Origin: Fodinibius salsisoli | GTDB lineage: Bacteria; Bacteroidota; Rhodothermia; Balneolales; Balneolaceae | Reading direction: 5' to 3' | Length of the DNA stretch: 64,000 nucleotides | Assembly: GCF_026229185.1 (NCBI RefSeq) | Contig: NZ_JAGGJA010000004.1 | Coordinates: 1 to 64,000 of the forward strand | Part shown: positions 1-7,466 of the stretch, piece after piece | How the letters are laid out: each line of letters opens with the position of its first letter | How positions within the stretch are numbered: the first letter of the stretch is position 1 | Position numbers and translations under genes: made by a program | Notes under the pieces: model-generated | Seen by the model: only the letters and a program-made list of their open reading frames with translations | What the model was told of the DNA's origin: nothing | Databases searched by the model: none

Positions 1-197
1 ATTTTTTTCCGTTCCTCGAACTCTTCCCGTTCAATTTCTCCGCGGGCAAATCTTTTCTTTAATATTTCCATGGCATTCTCTTCCAGTTCTGTTTTGGGGC
101 GATAGGGGATGACATTGAAAACAACCAGAAGGATAATACCAACCACAATAAGCCACCATATCCAATGCATGCCTATAAAGTGATGATCGTAAAACAT
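1..197 (-). CDS. SHOCT-domain small membrane protein (partial)
   Basis: The gene starts at the ATG at 197 and runs off the window at base 1, so the C-terminus is missing. The visible ~65 residues give one membrane segment (about residues 11-29, rich in Trp, Ile, Val) followed by a charged stretch with the SHOCT pattern ILKKRFARGEIEREEFEERK. SHOCT domains are short oligomerisation modules common in small membrane proteins of metal-stress operons; the molecular role is unknown. A second SHOCT protein lies at 1909-2124. The gene is the first of its transcript: a CTTAAA direct repeat and a -10 box lie upstream at 259-292, shared with two other operons of the metal module. Confidence 0.75.
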   Translation of the reverse strand, partial: MFYDHHFIGMHWIWWLIVVGIILLVVFNVIPYRPKTELEENAMEILKKRFARGEIEREEFEERKK

Positions 198-258
198 AAT
201 ACTGATGTTTTAATTAACGGTTGGTAAATACAGCTAGAACTGTATTTAAACTAATAGT

Positions 259-292
259 AAGATAGGAACAGACGCCTTAAAACAAGCTTAAA
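259..292 (-). promoter_or_regulatory. Metal-module promoter 1: CTTAAA direct repeat plus -10
   Basis: CTTAAA occurs at 276-281 and again at 287-292, an 11-bp period. Read on the minus strand, TATCTT (264-259) follows exactly 11 nt after the repeat. The same layout recurs at 3089-3122 and 5570-5603. An 11-bp direct repeat ending about 11 bp before -10 is typical of activator sites for OmpR/PhoB-family response regulators. It would drive the SHOCT gene starting at 197. Confidence 0.6.
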
Positions 293-309
293 TTAGGAGA
301 GGAGTTTTC

Positions 310-1395
310 TTAATCTTGAATCTGTGGGGCTGCCTGTTTATCAAGTAGTATCTTATTCAGATTGGAATGTGTAATTATCCCCTTAAGTTTGCCGTTTTCA
401 ATGACTGGATAAAGGGTTTGGTTTTCCAATCGAAGGACATCAATTACATCAGCCAATACTAAATTGGGTTCAAAGGTCTTAACATCTTCCTGAATTAGAT
501 CAATTATTGGTTGTTCTGATTTGCCTTCCTGAATTGCTAGGATAACTAATCTATAGGAGACGATTCCCACAAATTGATCTCCGTTTGTGACAACAAGTTC
601 TGAGGATCGGTTTTCAAGCATCAGAGAAGCGGCCTGTGCTACTGTAGCACTCAGTGAAATACTTTGGAAATTACCGGTCATGACATCTTTTGCTGATATC
701 AGTTTCATAGATTCTGCCATAGAAACTTGTCGCGATTCAGCACCGGCACCAAGAAATACAAATACCCCGATAAATAGTAGAAACGGATTGTAAAAAAGTC
801 CAAACAGGATGAAGCCTATGGCCAGTAGTTGTCCTACGGAGGCAGCAACTTGGGTGGCTTTGGCCCGCTTCATCTTAAAGGCCAACAAGGCCCGAAGCAT
901 GCGGCCTCCATCCATTGGAAATGCTGGTATTAAGTTGAAAAGGACCAGAATGATGTTGATGGCCAGCAAATCAGACAGAAAATTGCTTCCCGTTACATGG
1001 TGGCTAATATCGAGCTGGCTCTGTCCGGTAACCAGTATCAACAAGAATAGTACACCGGCAATAGCCACATTTACTGCAGGACCCGCAGCCGCAACAACTA
1101 ATTCTTGCTTGGGATCCTCAGGCATTCGCTCAAGTCTTGCTACTCCACCAATGGGTAATAAGTTGATATCCTGTGTATCGATACCATACCTGCGAGCTGC
1201 CAAGGCATGTCCAAATTCGTGTAGCGTCACACAAGCAAACAGCAAGGCCAGAAAGAACAGGCCCATTATAATTTCAAAAAGTCCGTGCCCCTGTTGCAGG
1301 TGCATCCAGGAGAGCCAAATAACCAACAGGACAAAGGTCCAATGGATAAAAACTTTAATGCCTGCTGGTTTACCGAGGTAGAGGGACCACTTCAT
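310..1395 (-). CDS. M50 site-2 protease family protein with CBS domains
   Basis: This is a 361-residue integral membrane metalloprotease of the S2P/M50B type. HEFGH (about residues 60-64) gives the zinc ligands and catalytic Glu, and NLIPAFPMDGGR (about 155-166) provides the third ligand region. Several hydrophobic segments surround these motifs. The C-terminal ~120 residues form a CBS-domain pair, as in many bacterial and archaeal M50 enzymes where it may sense adenine nucleotides. The ATG overlaps the stop of the upstream DUF5676-like gene (ATGA type), so translation is probably coupled and the gene closes the 3043-to-310 operon. Substrate unknown; cleavage of a membrane-bound regulator or damaged membrane protein under metal stress is inference. 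Confidence 0.9.
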   Translation of the reverse strand: MKWSLYLGKPAGIKVFIHWTFVLLVIWLSWMHLQQGHGLFEIIMGLFFLALLFACVTLHEFGHALAARRYGIDTQDINLLPIGGVARLERMPEDPKQELVVAAAGPAVNVAIAGVLFLLILVTGQSQLDISHHVTGSNFLSDLLAINIILVLFNLIPAFPMDGGRMLRALLAFKMKRAKATQVAASVGQLLAIGFILFGLFYNPFLLFIGVFVFLGAGAESRQVSMAESMKLISAKDVMTGNFQSISLSATVAQAASLMLENRSSELVVTNGDQFVGIVSYRLVILAIQEGKSEQPIIDLIQEDVKTFEPNLVLADVIDVLRLENQTLYPVIENGKLKGIITHSNLNKILLDKQAAPQIQD

Positions 1396-1691
1396 GATGG
1401 TCTGCTTTCCTCTTGTGTATCCTGATCAATGCCAATATTATATATTGCCGCGATCAAGGCACCGACCAGCCAACCCAGAATAAAGGTTTGTATGAGGCCA
1501 AACAGTGCATCCAATGGTGGGACACTCATGCGAATTATGGGTTCTACATCCAGTCCATGTAATAGACTGTTAAAGAAGAAAATAGTCCCCTCTCTTCCCA
1601 CCGTAACCATCAGGATAATACAGCCGATATATAGAACAGCGCCAGTAGTACCAACGGCCATTCCCAATTTTTTAATGCTTAGCGTTTTCAT
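1392..1691 (-). CDS. DUF5676-like small membrane protein
   Basis: A 99-residue protein with two hydrophobic segments (about 11-31 and 65-85) joined by a loop containing GREGTIFFFNSLLHGLDV, a sequence I associate with the DUF5676 membrane family found beside copper and heavy-metal genes. It lies in the same-strand run of small genes, 14 bp after the DUF2933-like gene stops, and its own stop overlaps the M50 protease start. No enzymatic motif is visible; a role in the metal-stress module is inferred from context only. Confidence 0.75.
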   Translation of the reverse strand: MKTLSIKKLGMAVGTTGAVLYIGCIILMVTVGREGTIFFFNSLLHGLDVEPIIRMSVPPLDALFGLIQTFILGWLVGALIAAIYNIGIDQDTQEESRPS

Positions 1692-1705
1692 AGTGACCTC
1701 CGTAT

Positions 1706-1894
1706 TTAATGTTGATGATCTTGATGTTTGGATCCTCTTCGGTGGTGCCCAATCATCAGGATGTGGCAGGCAAACATTGCTACGACAAATAGAAAGATGG
1801 TTATGTTACTGCTCAGCCCCAGCATTGGGGCGAAAAACAGAAGCAGAAGTGGAACACCACATCCAATAATCATCCAAAGGGTATGCTTGCTCAT
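1706..1894 (-). CDS. DUF2933-like small membrane protein
   Basis: A 62-residue protein with two closely spaced membrane segments (about 5-25 and 30-48), MIIGCGVPLLLLFFAPMLGL being the first, and a His-rich tail (HHRRGSKHQDHQH). This size, the C-G-x-P-LLL start and the His tail match the DUF2933 family, usually encoded with copper-resistance genes. The terminal histidines could bind metal, but that is inference. It is encoded 14 bp downstream of the SHOCT gene within the operon. Confidence 0.75.
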   Translation of the reverse strand: MSKHTLWMIIGCGVPLLLLFFAPMLGLSSNITIFLFVVAMFACHILMIGHHRRGSKHQDHQH

Positions 1895-1908
1895 TTTTTG
1901 TGATATGG

Positions 1909-2124
1909 TTAGTTGTTGGCAAGTAAACTTTTGAGCTTGTTGAACTCTTCTTTTGATATCTCACCGGTTTGAAATCGTCTACGGTGAACTTCGACGGCTG
2001 CATTTCTGATTTCAAGCCGGTGCTTGCCACGTAAGGCCAGATACCAGATTAGAAGAAAAACCCCGGCTAATAAAATCCATAGTACCGGGGCCCAATGCGT
2101 ATTTAGAGCGTTAAGCCAGTCCAT
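1909..2124 (-). CDS. SHOCT-domain small membrane protein
   Basis: A 71-residue protein with one N-terminal membrane helix (about 10-30) and a C-terminal SHOCT-like module ending in RRRFQTGEISKEEFNKLKSL. The domain layout is the same as in the partial protein at 1-197, though the sequences differ, so the two are likely paralogues. It starts 2 bp after the Met-rich gene's stop, supporting co-transcription. Function is unknown. Confidence 0.8.
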   Translation of the reverse strand: MDWLNALNTHWAPVLWILLAGVFLLIWYLALRGKHRLEIRNAAVEVHRRRFQTGEISKEEFNKLKSLLANN

Positions 2125-2126
2125 GA

Positions 2127-2612
2127 TTAGTTGTGATGTTGCCCGCGGCTGTTGCCTTTCATACCGTCTTTTTTGTTCATCATTCCTTGGCCATTCATCA
2201 TGTTACCCTGCATCATCTGCATGCACATCATCTGCATTTTCATCATGGATGAGTCACCCATCATCTCCATCATTTTAGAGCGGTCCATTTCTCCATCCTG
2301 CATCATAGACTGCATCATGTTCATGTGTTTTTGCATGCGCTCCTTCATCTGAGGATTTTTCATCATTTTCTGCATATTGCCCATCATCATGGTACTGTCC
2401 ATGTTCATCGAACCCATCATTTGCTGCATCATTTGTCGGCGCATCTGGGGATTCTGGGCCATATGTTCCATCATCATGGAACGCATGGTGGAGTCTTGCA
2501 TCATCTCCATCATCTGCTGTCTTTTTTGTGTCATGTCTCCCTGCTTCTGCTGGGCCATACCCATGGTTGTAAAGAGTAGCATGAAGGATAGAATCATTGT
2601 TAAGCGTTTCAT
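2127..2612 (-). CDS. Methionine-rich exported protein, probable Cu/Ag binder
   Basis: A 161-residue protein with a signal peptide (MKRLTMILSFMLLFTTMGMA, cut before QQK) and a mature part in which about one residue in three is Met, mostly as MM or MMM with Gln, Asn, Lys and Asp. One Cys (MMCMQMMQ) and a terminal HH are present. Met clusters bind Cu(I) and Ag(I) through thioethers, so a periplasmic metal sponge or chaperone is likely; this is inferred from composition and neighbours. A GTG lies three codons upstream, but the ATG at 2612 has AAAGG 8 bp ahead of it and starts the signal peptide directly. The next operon gene begins 2 bp downstream. Confidence 0.85.
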   Translation of the reverse strand: MKRLTMILSFMLLFTTMGMAQQKQGDMTQKRQQMMEMMQDSTMRSMMMEHMAQNPQMRRQMMQQMMGSMNMDSTMMMGNMQKMMKNPQMKERMQKHMNMMQSMMQDGEMDRSKMMEMMGDSSMMKMQMMCMQMMQGNMMNGQGMMNKKDGMKGNSRGQHHN

Positions 2613-2656
2613 AGTAGTCACCTTTTATTTGGATTAAATTCCAGTTTAATTTCTTG

Positions 2657-3043
2657 TTATAGGTTGCTTATTACCTTTTCTAATCTCTTTCGGACCTCAT
2701 CAGCAATAGGCTGAAGTCCATCGTTGGATACGGCCTGCATTGAGGCCACTGGGTTTACGGCCGAAACTTCTACCGTGCCATCTTCATTTTCCTCCACAAT
2801 GACGTTACAGGGGAGCATTACGCCAATTTTGTCTTCCGCCTGCAGCGCCTTGTGAGCAAAGTTTGGATTACAGGCACCCAGGATTTTATACTTTTTAAAA
2901 TCTACATCCAGCTTCTTTTTCAGGGTATCCTTGACGTCGATTTCCGTCAGCACTCCGAATCCCTCTTCTTTGAGTAGGTCGGTTACTTTTTCGATGGCCT
3001 GATTATAGGAGAGATCGACTTTTTGTGATGTGAAATATTCCAT
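2657..3043 (-). CDS. DUF302 domain protein
   Basis: A 128-residue cytoplasmic-looking protein of the DUF302 family. It begins with an amphipathic strand and helix (TSQKVDLSYNQAIEKVTDLL), followed by GFGVLTEIDVKDTLKKKL, KILGACNPNFAHKAL and LLPCNVIV-type segments typical of the family; the Cys in GACNP and in MLPCN are family-conserved. The reading frame is open upstream to a TTG at 3100, but the -10 box TATGTT lies at 3094-3089 inside that extension, so the ATG at 3043 is the better start. It is the first gene of the operon that runs to 310. DUF302 function is not established; recurrent linkage to copper ATPases suggests a metal or redox role. Confidence 0.85.
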   Translation of the reverse strand: MEYFTSQKVDLSYNQAIEKVTDLLKEEGFGVLTEIDVKDTLKKKLDVDFKKYKILGACNPNFAHKALQAEDKIGVMLPCNVIVEENEDGTVEVSAVNPVASMQAVSNDGLQPIADEVRKRLEKVISNL

Positions 3044-3088
3044 AGTGTTTTGGTTTTTAAGATTCAGTAGGTTTTGATGTTCTACTGT

Positions 3089-3122
3089 AACATACAACAA
3101 CCTCCCTTAAAGCAACCTTAAA
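3089..3122 (-). promoter_or_regulatory. Metal-module promoter 2: CTTAAA direct repeat plus -10
   Basis: CTTAAA lies at 3106-3111 and 3117-3122 (11-bp period). On the minus strand TATGTT (3094-3089) follows after exactly 11 nt. The site lies between the P-II-like gene and the DUF302 gene and fixes the DUF302 start downstream of it. Same architecture as 259-292 and 5570-5603. Confidence 0.65.
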
Positions 3123-3133
3123 GTGTGTAAGAA

Positions 3134-3464
3134 TTATTTAAGAATAGCTGCTCCCTCTTTACCGTCACGAATTCTTATTAACTTTTCAATAGGGCAAACA
3201 AAGGCTATTCCGTCTCCTTTATGACCTGTTTTCCCATACTTTTTAATAATGTCAATAACATTGTCTGAATCTTTTGATTCCACAGCAATCTCAATTTTTA
3301 CTACATGTGTATGCATGGCAGGAAAATTCAGGGACCCATGCTGATGGTCAGGATCACTGTACCGACCGGTTCCTTCCCCTTCAAAAACGGTCATACAGCA
3401 TGCGGAGTGCTGTGTAAACATCTTCAAGGAGCATGGGCCGTATATAAGCTTTGACAAGTTTCAT
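3134..3464 (-). pseudogene. P-II-like protein gene, frameshifted near the N-terminus
   Basis: The ATG at 3464 opens a normal P-II-like beginning, MKLVKAYIRPMLLEDVYTAL, but this frame stops after about 27 codons. The rest of the protein (CCMTVFEGEGTGRY, later KIEIAVESKD, GHKGDGIAFV, IRIRDGKEG) is in another frame, reachable on its own only from a TTG at 3457 that yields a non-homologous start. In P-II proteins about four residues separate the ALR helix end from the CCM/GM strand; here a single base remains, so about 11 nt appear deleted. P-II-like genes commonly accompany copper ATPase genes. The copy is probably inactive unless the base call is wrong or translation slips. It follows copB closely and would share its transcript. 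Confidence 0.65.
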
Positions 3465-3477
3465 GATAACCTCAGGT

Positions 3478-5508
3478 TTAGCGTTCTATTTTAAGGAATC
3501 GTGCATTAATAGCCACGATTACGGTACTAAGTGACATTAACACAGCGCCAAGGGCGGGGCTCAGAATAATACCATAAGTGTATAAAACCCCTGCAGCCAA
3601 TGGTATCGCAAAGGCGTTGTATCCCGTAGCCCACCACAAGTTCTGAACCATTTTTTTGTAGGTCGCTTTTGCAAGCGCAATTAATGACGCTACATCCTTG
3701 GGATTACTTTGGGTAAGAATAATGTCACCTGTTTCTACAGCCACATCCGAACCGGCCCCGATAGCAATACCCACGTCTGCCTGCGCCAGGGCCGGGGCAT
3801 CATTCACACCGTCACCGGTCATGGCCACTTTGAGTCCGCGCTGTTGCACTTCTTTTATTTTAGCCGCTTTTTCTTCGGGCAATACTTCGGCAAAGAAATC
3901 ATCCAGCTCGAGCTCGTTGGCCACATAGGCGGCGGTTTGCCGGTTGTCGCCGGTGAGCATGATACACTGGATGCCCATGTCGTGGAGACTTTGAATAGCC
4001 TCGCGAGAATCTTCCCGGATACTGTCACCAAGGGCGATAGCTCCCTGAAGTTGATCGTCAATAATCACGAATACCACCGTTTTACCCTGTCCTGAAAGCT
4101 GCTCATACTGTTCTGTTGGATGGTCAATGTTATGTTCACGCAGGTAACCGGGGCTTACCACTTTGACCTGTTCGCCATCCACGCGACCTTCAATTCCTTT
4201 TCCTGTAATAGAGTTAAAGTCCTCTACTTTCATCAGTCCGTCCGTAGCTTTTACGATGCCCCGGGCAATAGGATGTTCGGAGTTTTGCTCCAGCGAGCCG
4301 GCAAGGCTCAACAGTTGTTCCTTATCGTCGAAGCCATTAAATGTAAGGACATCCGTCACGCCGAATTCACCATGGGTAAGTGTTCCTGTCTTATCAAATA
4401 TGATGGCACCAAGGTTACGGGCCTCTTCAAAAGCGGTACGGTTGCGAATCAAGAATCCATTTTGGGCGGCCAGGCTGGTGGAAACGGCTACAACCAGTGG
4501 TACGGCCAGTCCCAGCGCATGCGGACAGGCAATAACCATTACGGTGACGGTTCGTTCCAGAGCGAACACAAAGCTTTGGGTTGTAAAGAAGGTCCACGCA
4601 AAAAAGGTGAGCGCACCGGCACCTAACGCAATGATTGTTAGCCAAAATGCTGCACGGTTAGCCAAGTCCTGTGTTCGAGATTTGCTTTCTTGTGCCTGCC
4701 GTACAAGGTCAATGACCTGGGAGAGAAAGGAGTCTTCCCCCGTCCGGTTAACTTCAATAGTAAGAGATCCTTCTCCATTAATAGATCCCCCGATTACTTC
4801 ATCGTCTTTTTGTTTGGACACGGGCTTTGATTCTCCCGTCATCAGTGATTCGTTAACCGAACTTTTCCCCTCCAGGACAACACCATCTGCAGGAATCTTC
4901 TCACCAGGTTTTACCAGCACCTTAAATCCTTTCTGAAGCTCCTCAAGCGGGACATCTTTTGTTGATCCATCGTCTTGCACAACATGCGCTTCCGACGGCA
5001 TGAGCTTAGCCAGCTCTTCCAACGCACGAGAGGCGCTCATCACCGACTTCATCTCGATATAGTGGCCGATCAGCATGATATCCACCAGGGTAGCGAGCTC
5101 CCAGAAGAAAACTTGTCCTTCTACCGCAAACACTACCAGGGTGCTATATACGTAGGCGGCCGTAATAGCAACACCAATAAGGGTCATCATTCCGGGCTGG
5201 CGTTTTTTCAGCTCATCATAGAGTCCCTTCAAAAATGGCCAGCCTCCATAAAAGAAGACGACACTGGAAAGTACGAATGAGATATAGGTATCACCGGTAA
5301 AGTGGAGCGCATCCCCTAACCCCAGCAGTTCCTGAATCATGTGAGATAGAATCAGGATAGGAATAGTTAGGGCAATGGATATCCAAAACCGCTTCAGGAA
5401 ATCCTGGGCCATGTGGGCATGGTGCTCGGCATGCCCGCCGGAGTGGTTGTGTTCTTTGTGATGTTGATGCTCGTTTTGATGAGCGTGAGAGTGATCAGTG
5501 TGTTCCAT
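3478..5508 (-). CDS. copB: CopB-type heavy-metal P1B ATPase
   Basis: A 676-residue P-type ATPase that should pump Cu or Ag ions out of the cytoplasm. A His-rich N-terminus (about residues 3-33) replaces the usual CxxC metal-binding domain. Signature motifs in order: TGES (actuator domain), CPH in the sixth-helix region (MVIACPHALGLAVP), DKTGT (phosphorylated Asp), SEHPIARGI (nucleotide-binding HP), and GDGVNDAPAL. CPH with a His-rich tail separates CopB-type pumps from the CPC CopA type. It heads its own transcript from the promoter at 5570-5603, with the P-II-like pseudogene downstream. Cu versus Ag specificity cannot be read from sequence. Confidence 0.93.
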   Translation of the reverse strand: MEHTDHSHAHQNEHQHHKEHNHSGGHAEHHAHMAQDFLKRFWISIALTIPILILSHMIQELLGLGDALHFTGDTYISFVLSSVVFFYGGWPFLKGLYDELKKRQPGMMTLIGVAITAAYVYSTLVVFAVEGQVFFWELATLVDIMLIGHYIEMKSVMSASRALEELAKLMPSEAHVVQDDGSTKDVPLEELQKGFKVLVKPGEKIPADGVVLEGKSSVNESLMTGESKPVSKQKDDEVIGGSINGEGSLTIEVNRTGEDSFLSQVIDLVRQAQESKSRTQDLANRAAFWLTIIALGAGALTFFAWTFFTTQSFVFALERTVTVMVIACPHALGLAVPLVVAVSTSLAAQNGFLIRNRTAFEEARNLGAIIFDKTGTLTHGEFGVTDVLTFNGFDDKEQLLSLAGSLEQNSEHPIARGIVKATDGLMKVEDFNSITGKGIEGRVDGEQVKVVSPGYLREHNIDHPTEQYEQLSGQGKTVVFVIIDDQLQGAIALGDSIREDSREAIQSLHDMGIQCIMLTGDNRQTAAYVANELELDDFFAEVLPEEKAAKIKEVQQRGLKVAMTGDGVNDAPALAQADVGIAIGAGSDVAVETGDIILTQSNPKDVASLIALAKATYKKMVQNLWWATGYNAFAIPLAAGVLYTYGIILSPALGAVLMSLSTVIVAINARFLKIER

Positions 5509-5569
5509 AATACCATCCTTAAGCTATTTTTGTGTTAGCCAAAATGGACCGCAACTTTGGCTTTCAGGT

Positions 5570-5603
5570 ATTATAGTAAGAAAAGGCTTAAATTAAGCTT
5601 AAA
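5570..5603 (-). promoter_or_regulatory. Metal-module promoter 3: CTTAAA direct repeat plus -10 for copB
   Basis: CTTAAA lies at 5587-5592 and 5598-5603 (11-bp period). On the minus strand a perfect TATAAT (5575-5570) follows after exactly 11 nt. No good -35 is seen, as expected for an activator-dependent promoter. It drives copB (start 5508), giving a leader of about 55 nt. Confidence 0.7.
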
Positions 5604-5644
5604 AACGCCTACTCTTGATATAATTTTTAAAGGGAAAGTTATAT

Positions 5645-5953
5645 CTATGAAAGTACTTTCGATACCCAAGCACGACTTACACCAAATTTTCGAGCTATTT
5701 CATCTTGGTTTTTTACCTTACCAGAGTCTAATAACTCCTCATAGATTGAACGTTGCTCGGCTCGACTTTTCTGTTTCTTTTTCTTCTTTTTGGGTGATTT
5801 AGAGTTAACAAATTTTGTGTAAAATTTTTGGTTCGCATCATTAAAATTCGGGTATGAATTGAGCAATTTTTGGTAGTCAATTTTGTACTCATTTCCTTTT
5901 GGACCCTGTCTTAGGACTCTGATAGGCCATTGTAGGGGAAAGGCTTTCCGCAT
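5645..5953 (-). CDS. Hypothetical Lys-rich protein with C-terminal HTH
   Basis: A 102-residue reading frame. Residues about 50-63 are extremely Lys-rich (SPKKKKKKQK) and the C-terminus reads QDEIARKFGVSRAWVSKVLS, a good helix-turn-helix of the kind found in recombinases and small regulators. The end falls exactly at the recognition helix, so it may be a fragment of a longer DNA-binding protein. No Shine-Dalgarno is seen. A diverged, apparently startless relative may lie at 8361-8507, suggesting a mobile-element origin. Function not recognised. Confidence 0.45.
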   Translation of the reverse strand: MRKAFPLQWPIRVLRQGPKGNEYKIDYQKLLNSYPNFNDANQKFYTKFVNSKSPKKKKKKQKSRAEQRSIYEELLDSGKVKNQDEIARKFGVSRAWVSKVLS

Positions 5954-6023
5954 ATACGTGGAGCTCTATTGAAGGCTGATTAGCAGAAGCCGGTCAGTCC
6001 TTTTTTATTTTGAAGGGAGTAAT

Positions 6024-6191
6024 ATGAAGCATTTTCTTTACATACTTCGATCAGAGGTTAAGGAGACATACTACATTGGTGTGTCGGATGATCCAGAACG
6101 CCGGCTGGCATACCATAATGGAGAAAGCAAAGGCTATACCCGGCAGATCTCTTTGGTGGGGATCCCTTTTTTATTCCCATCATATAAATAA
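6024..6191 (+). pseudogene. Truncated GIY-YIG endonuclease-like gene
   Basis: Translation from the ATG at 6024 (AAGGGAG 6 nt upstream) gives 55 residues: MKHFLYILRS, then TYYIGVSDDPERRLAYHN and SKGYT. These are the first half of a GIY-YIG domain (Tyr pair, the G-V replacing G-S, and the Arg of the active site). After GYTR the sequence changes to QISLVGIPFLFPSYK and stops, so the second half with the catalytic Glu is missing. Full small GIY-YIG proteins are about 80-100 residues; the complete one at 10738-10983 has 81. Probably a broken gene. Confidence 0.6.
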
Positions 6192-6460
6192 GTCTTTCCC
6201 TCGCACAATTCACCGGGTATAAGGCTATCCCTGACTGTCTCCCTCAATTGTGGAGTTTATGTATGTTCAGTTTTCAAGTAATACTATCCAGGCAGTAGTT
6301 AATATTGTGTTAATTTTCCATCCAGATTTAACATAATATCAATTATCAATATCCGGGGCACTGGGTAGAGTTAAGATATACGTTAATAGCGTTTAAGCGG
6401 CGATTTTGCAATATTATTTTTGTCAATTCTGATTCTTCATCGTAAAATGATAGGGAAATA

Positions 6461-6510
6461 AAAAAGCCCCCGGTCATATCCGCTAAGATTTGGGCCGGAG
6501 GCTTCAATAA
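6461..6510 (-). terminator. Stem-loop with T-run on the minus strand
   Basis: AAGCCCCCGG (6465-6474) pairs imperfectly with CCGGAGGCTT (6495-6504). On the minus strand the hairpin is followed by six T residues (6466-6461 region), the form of an intrinsic terminator. No minus-strand gene ends just upstream of it, so it may be a leftover or may act as a leader structure for the plus-strand gene at 6534. The remaining bases from 6192 to 6533 show no gene. Confidence 0.45.
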
Positions 6511-6533
6511 CCCTAAATAAATAGGATTACACT

Positions 6534-6986
6534 ATGCAAAGTAACAAAAAAATCGACTTACAGAAAGCACTGGATAATTTTATTAATGAACTCAAAAGGA
6601 CTGGCAGAGGCTTATCCAGAGAAAGATTTTGACGGGTACTTGATTGAAGAGGTTGCACCAGTATTAACAGAGGATGATCAGATATTTTCTACATCTGTAT
6701 TCAGTAAACTAAATTTAGCGGTTATGTTAAGTCGTTATGAACTCGAAAATAGAGGACGTTTTTTGGAGCGCGCAATGAGATTAATGAACGACAAGGCTAT
6801 TTGTTAGCTGTTAGATCATCTTTATTCATGCGAGAAAGGGGTAACCGTAAGAGGATGGGTATTGATCCTAAAGGTGTAGAATATGCCTATAACAGCCTAA
6901 GTGCAGACAATAACCAATTACAAAAAATGCTTAATACATACCTGTGTGACCGTATTCAGTCATACAGGAACGAAATAAAAAACTAA
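6534..6986 (+). pseudogene. Unknown gene with two frameshifts
   Basis: Starting at the ATG at 6534 (AGGA 7 nt upstream) the frame reads MQSNKKIDLQKALDNFINEL. At an A4 run (about 6592-6596) it must shift to continue as GLAEAYPEKDFDGYLIEEV and on through LSRYELENRGRFLERAM. Near 6775 a second shift gives EINERQGYLLAVRSSLFMRE and DPKGVEYAYNSLSADNN, ending in TAA at 6984-6986. Joined, this makes one acidic helical protein of about 150 residues, whereas each frame alone gives only fragments. Family not recognised. The two shifts suggest decay, consistent with neighbouring broken genes. Confidence 0.4.
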
Positions 6987-7466
6987 GAGAAGCATCTTAA
7001 CTCTCAAAGCCCCGGTCTATTATTTTTCACACTCTTTCACATCTTTTTGGGCTGATCTACAAAAGGTGGTAAAAGAAATTATCCCTCCTCGATGCCCTGG
7101 AAGCTTTGGAATGATTGAGTTCAAACAAAGTAGATTTGATGTTCTTGGATTTAAATATGCATAAATATAATTGAGATGAAAATTTTAAATGACGTATATC
7201 TAATCGTGGGTGAGGTCAATTGTAACCCGGAGTGCGTATGGAAAACTTGAGAAAGACACTGTTTTTTGTGCGAAGAACAAGTAGCTAAGGATTCTGATTT
7301 CAATCTGAAGGGGGGCGCTATTATGATATCATTGAACGAGAGGTCTATAAGACAAAAAGCCGGTAGAAATTAGTATGATAATACCTATCGGGTGAAATGA
7401 TTGTGTAGATTCATATGTTATTAGGCTTGAATAATTCAAAGTTATTTAAGTAAGGATCTTATTTGC
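6987..7466 (+). other. Gene-free stretch
   Basis: No reading frame with a recognisable product on either strand. Very short frames occur, such as one starting with ATG at about 7177, but nothing supports them. It separates two broken genes and is probably decayed sequence. Confidence 0.4.

Noticed and set aside
2325-2579. His-rich plus-strand frame opposite the Met-rich gene
   Set aside because: ATG codons read as CAT (His) on the other strand; the minus-strand frame has a signal peptide and operon context, so the His-rich frame is an artefact.
2622-2656. Possible fourth CTTAAA-type site before the Met-rich gene
   Set aside because: The sequence has only loosely similar ATTAAA/TTTAAT elements and no -10 at the 11-nt distance; the gene is within the DUF302 operon.
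3091-3100. TTG start for the DUF302 gene with adjoining GGGAGG
   Set aside because: The purine run touches the TTG with no spacing and the -10 box falls inside the extension.
3698-4936. Long plus-strand frames opposite copB
   Set aside because: They lie fully inside a well-supported P-type ATPase gene and show no domain pattern.
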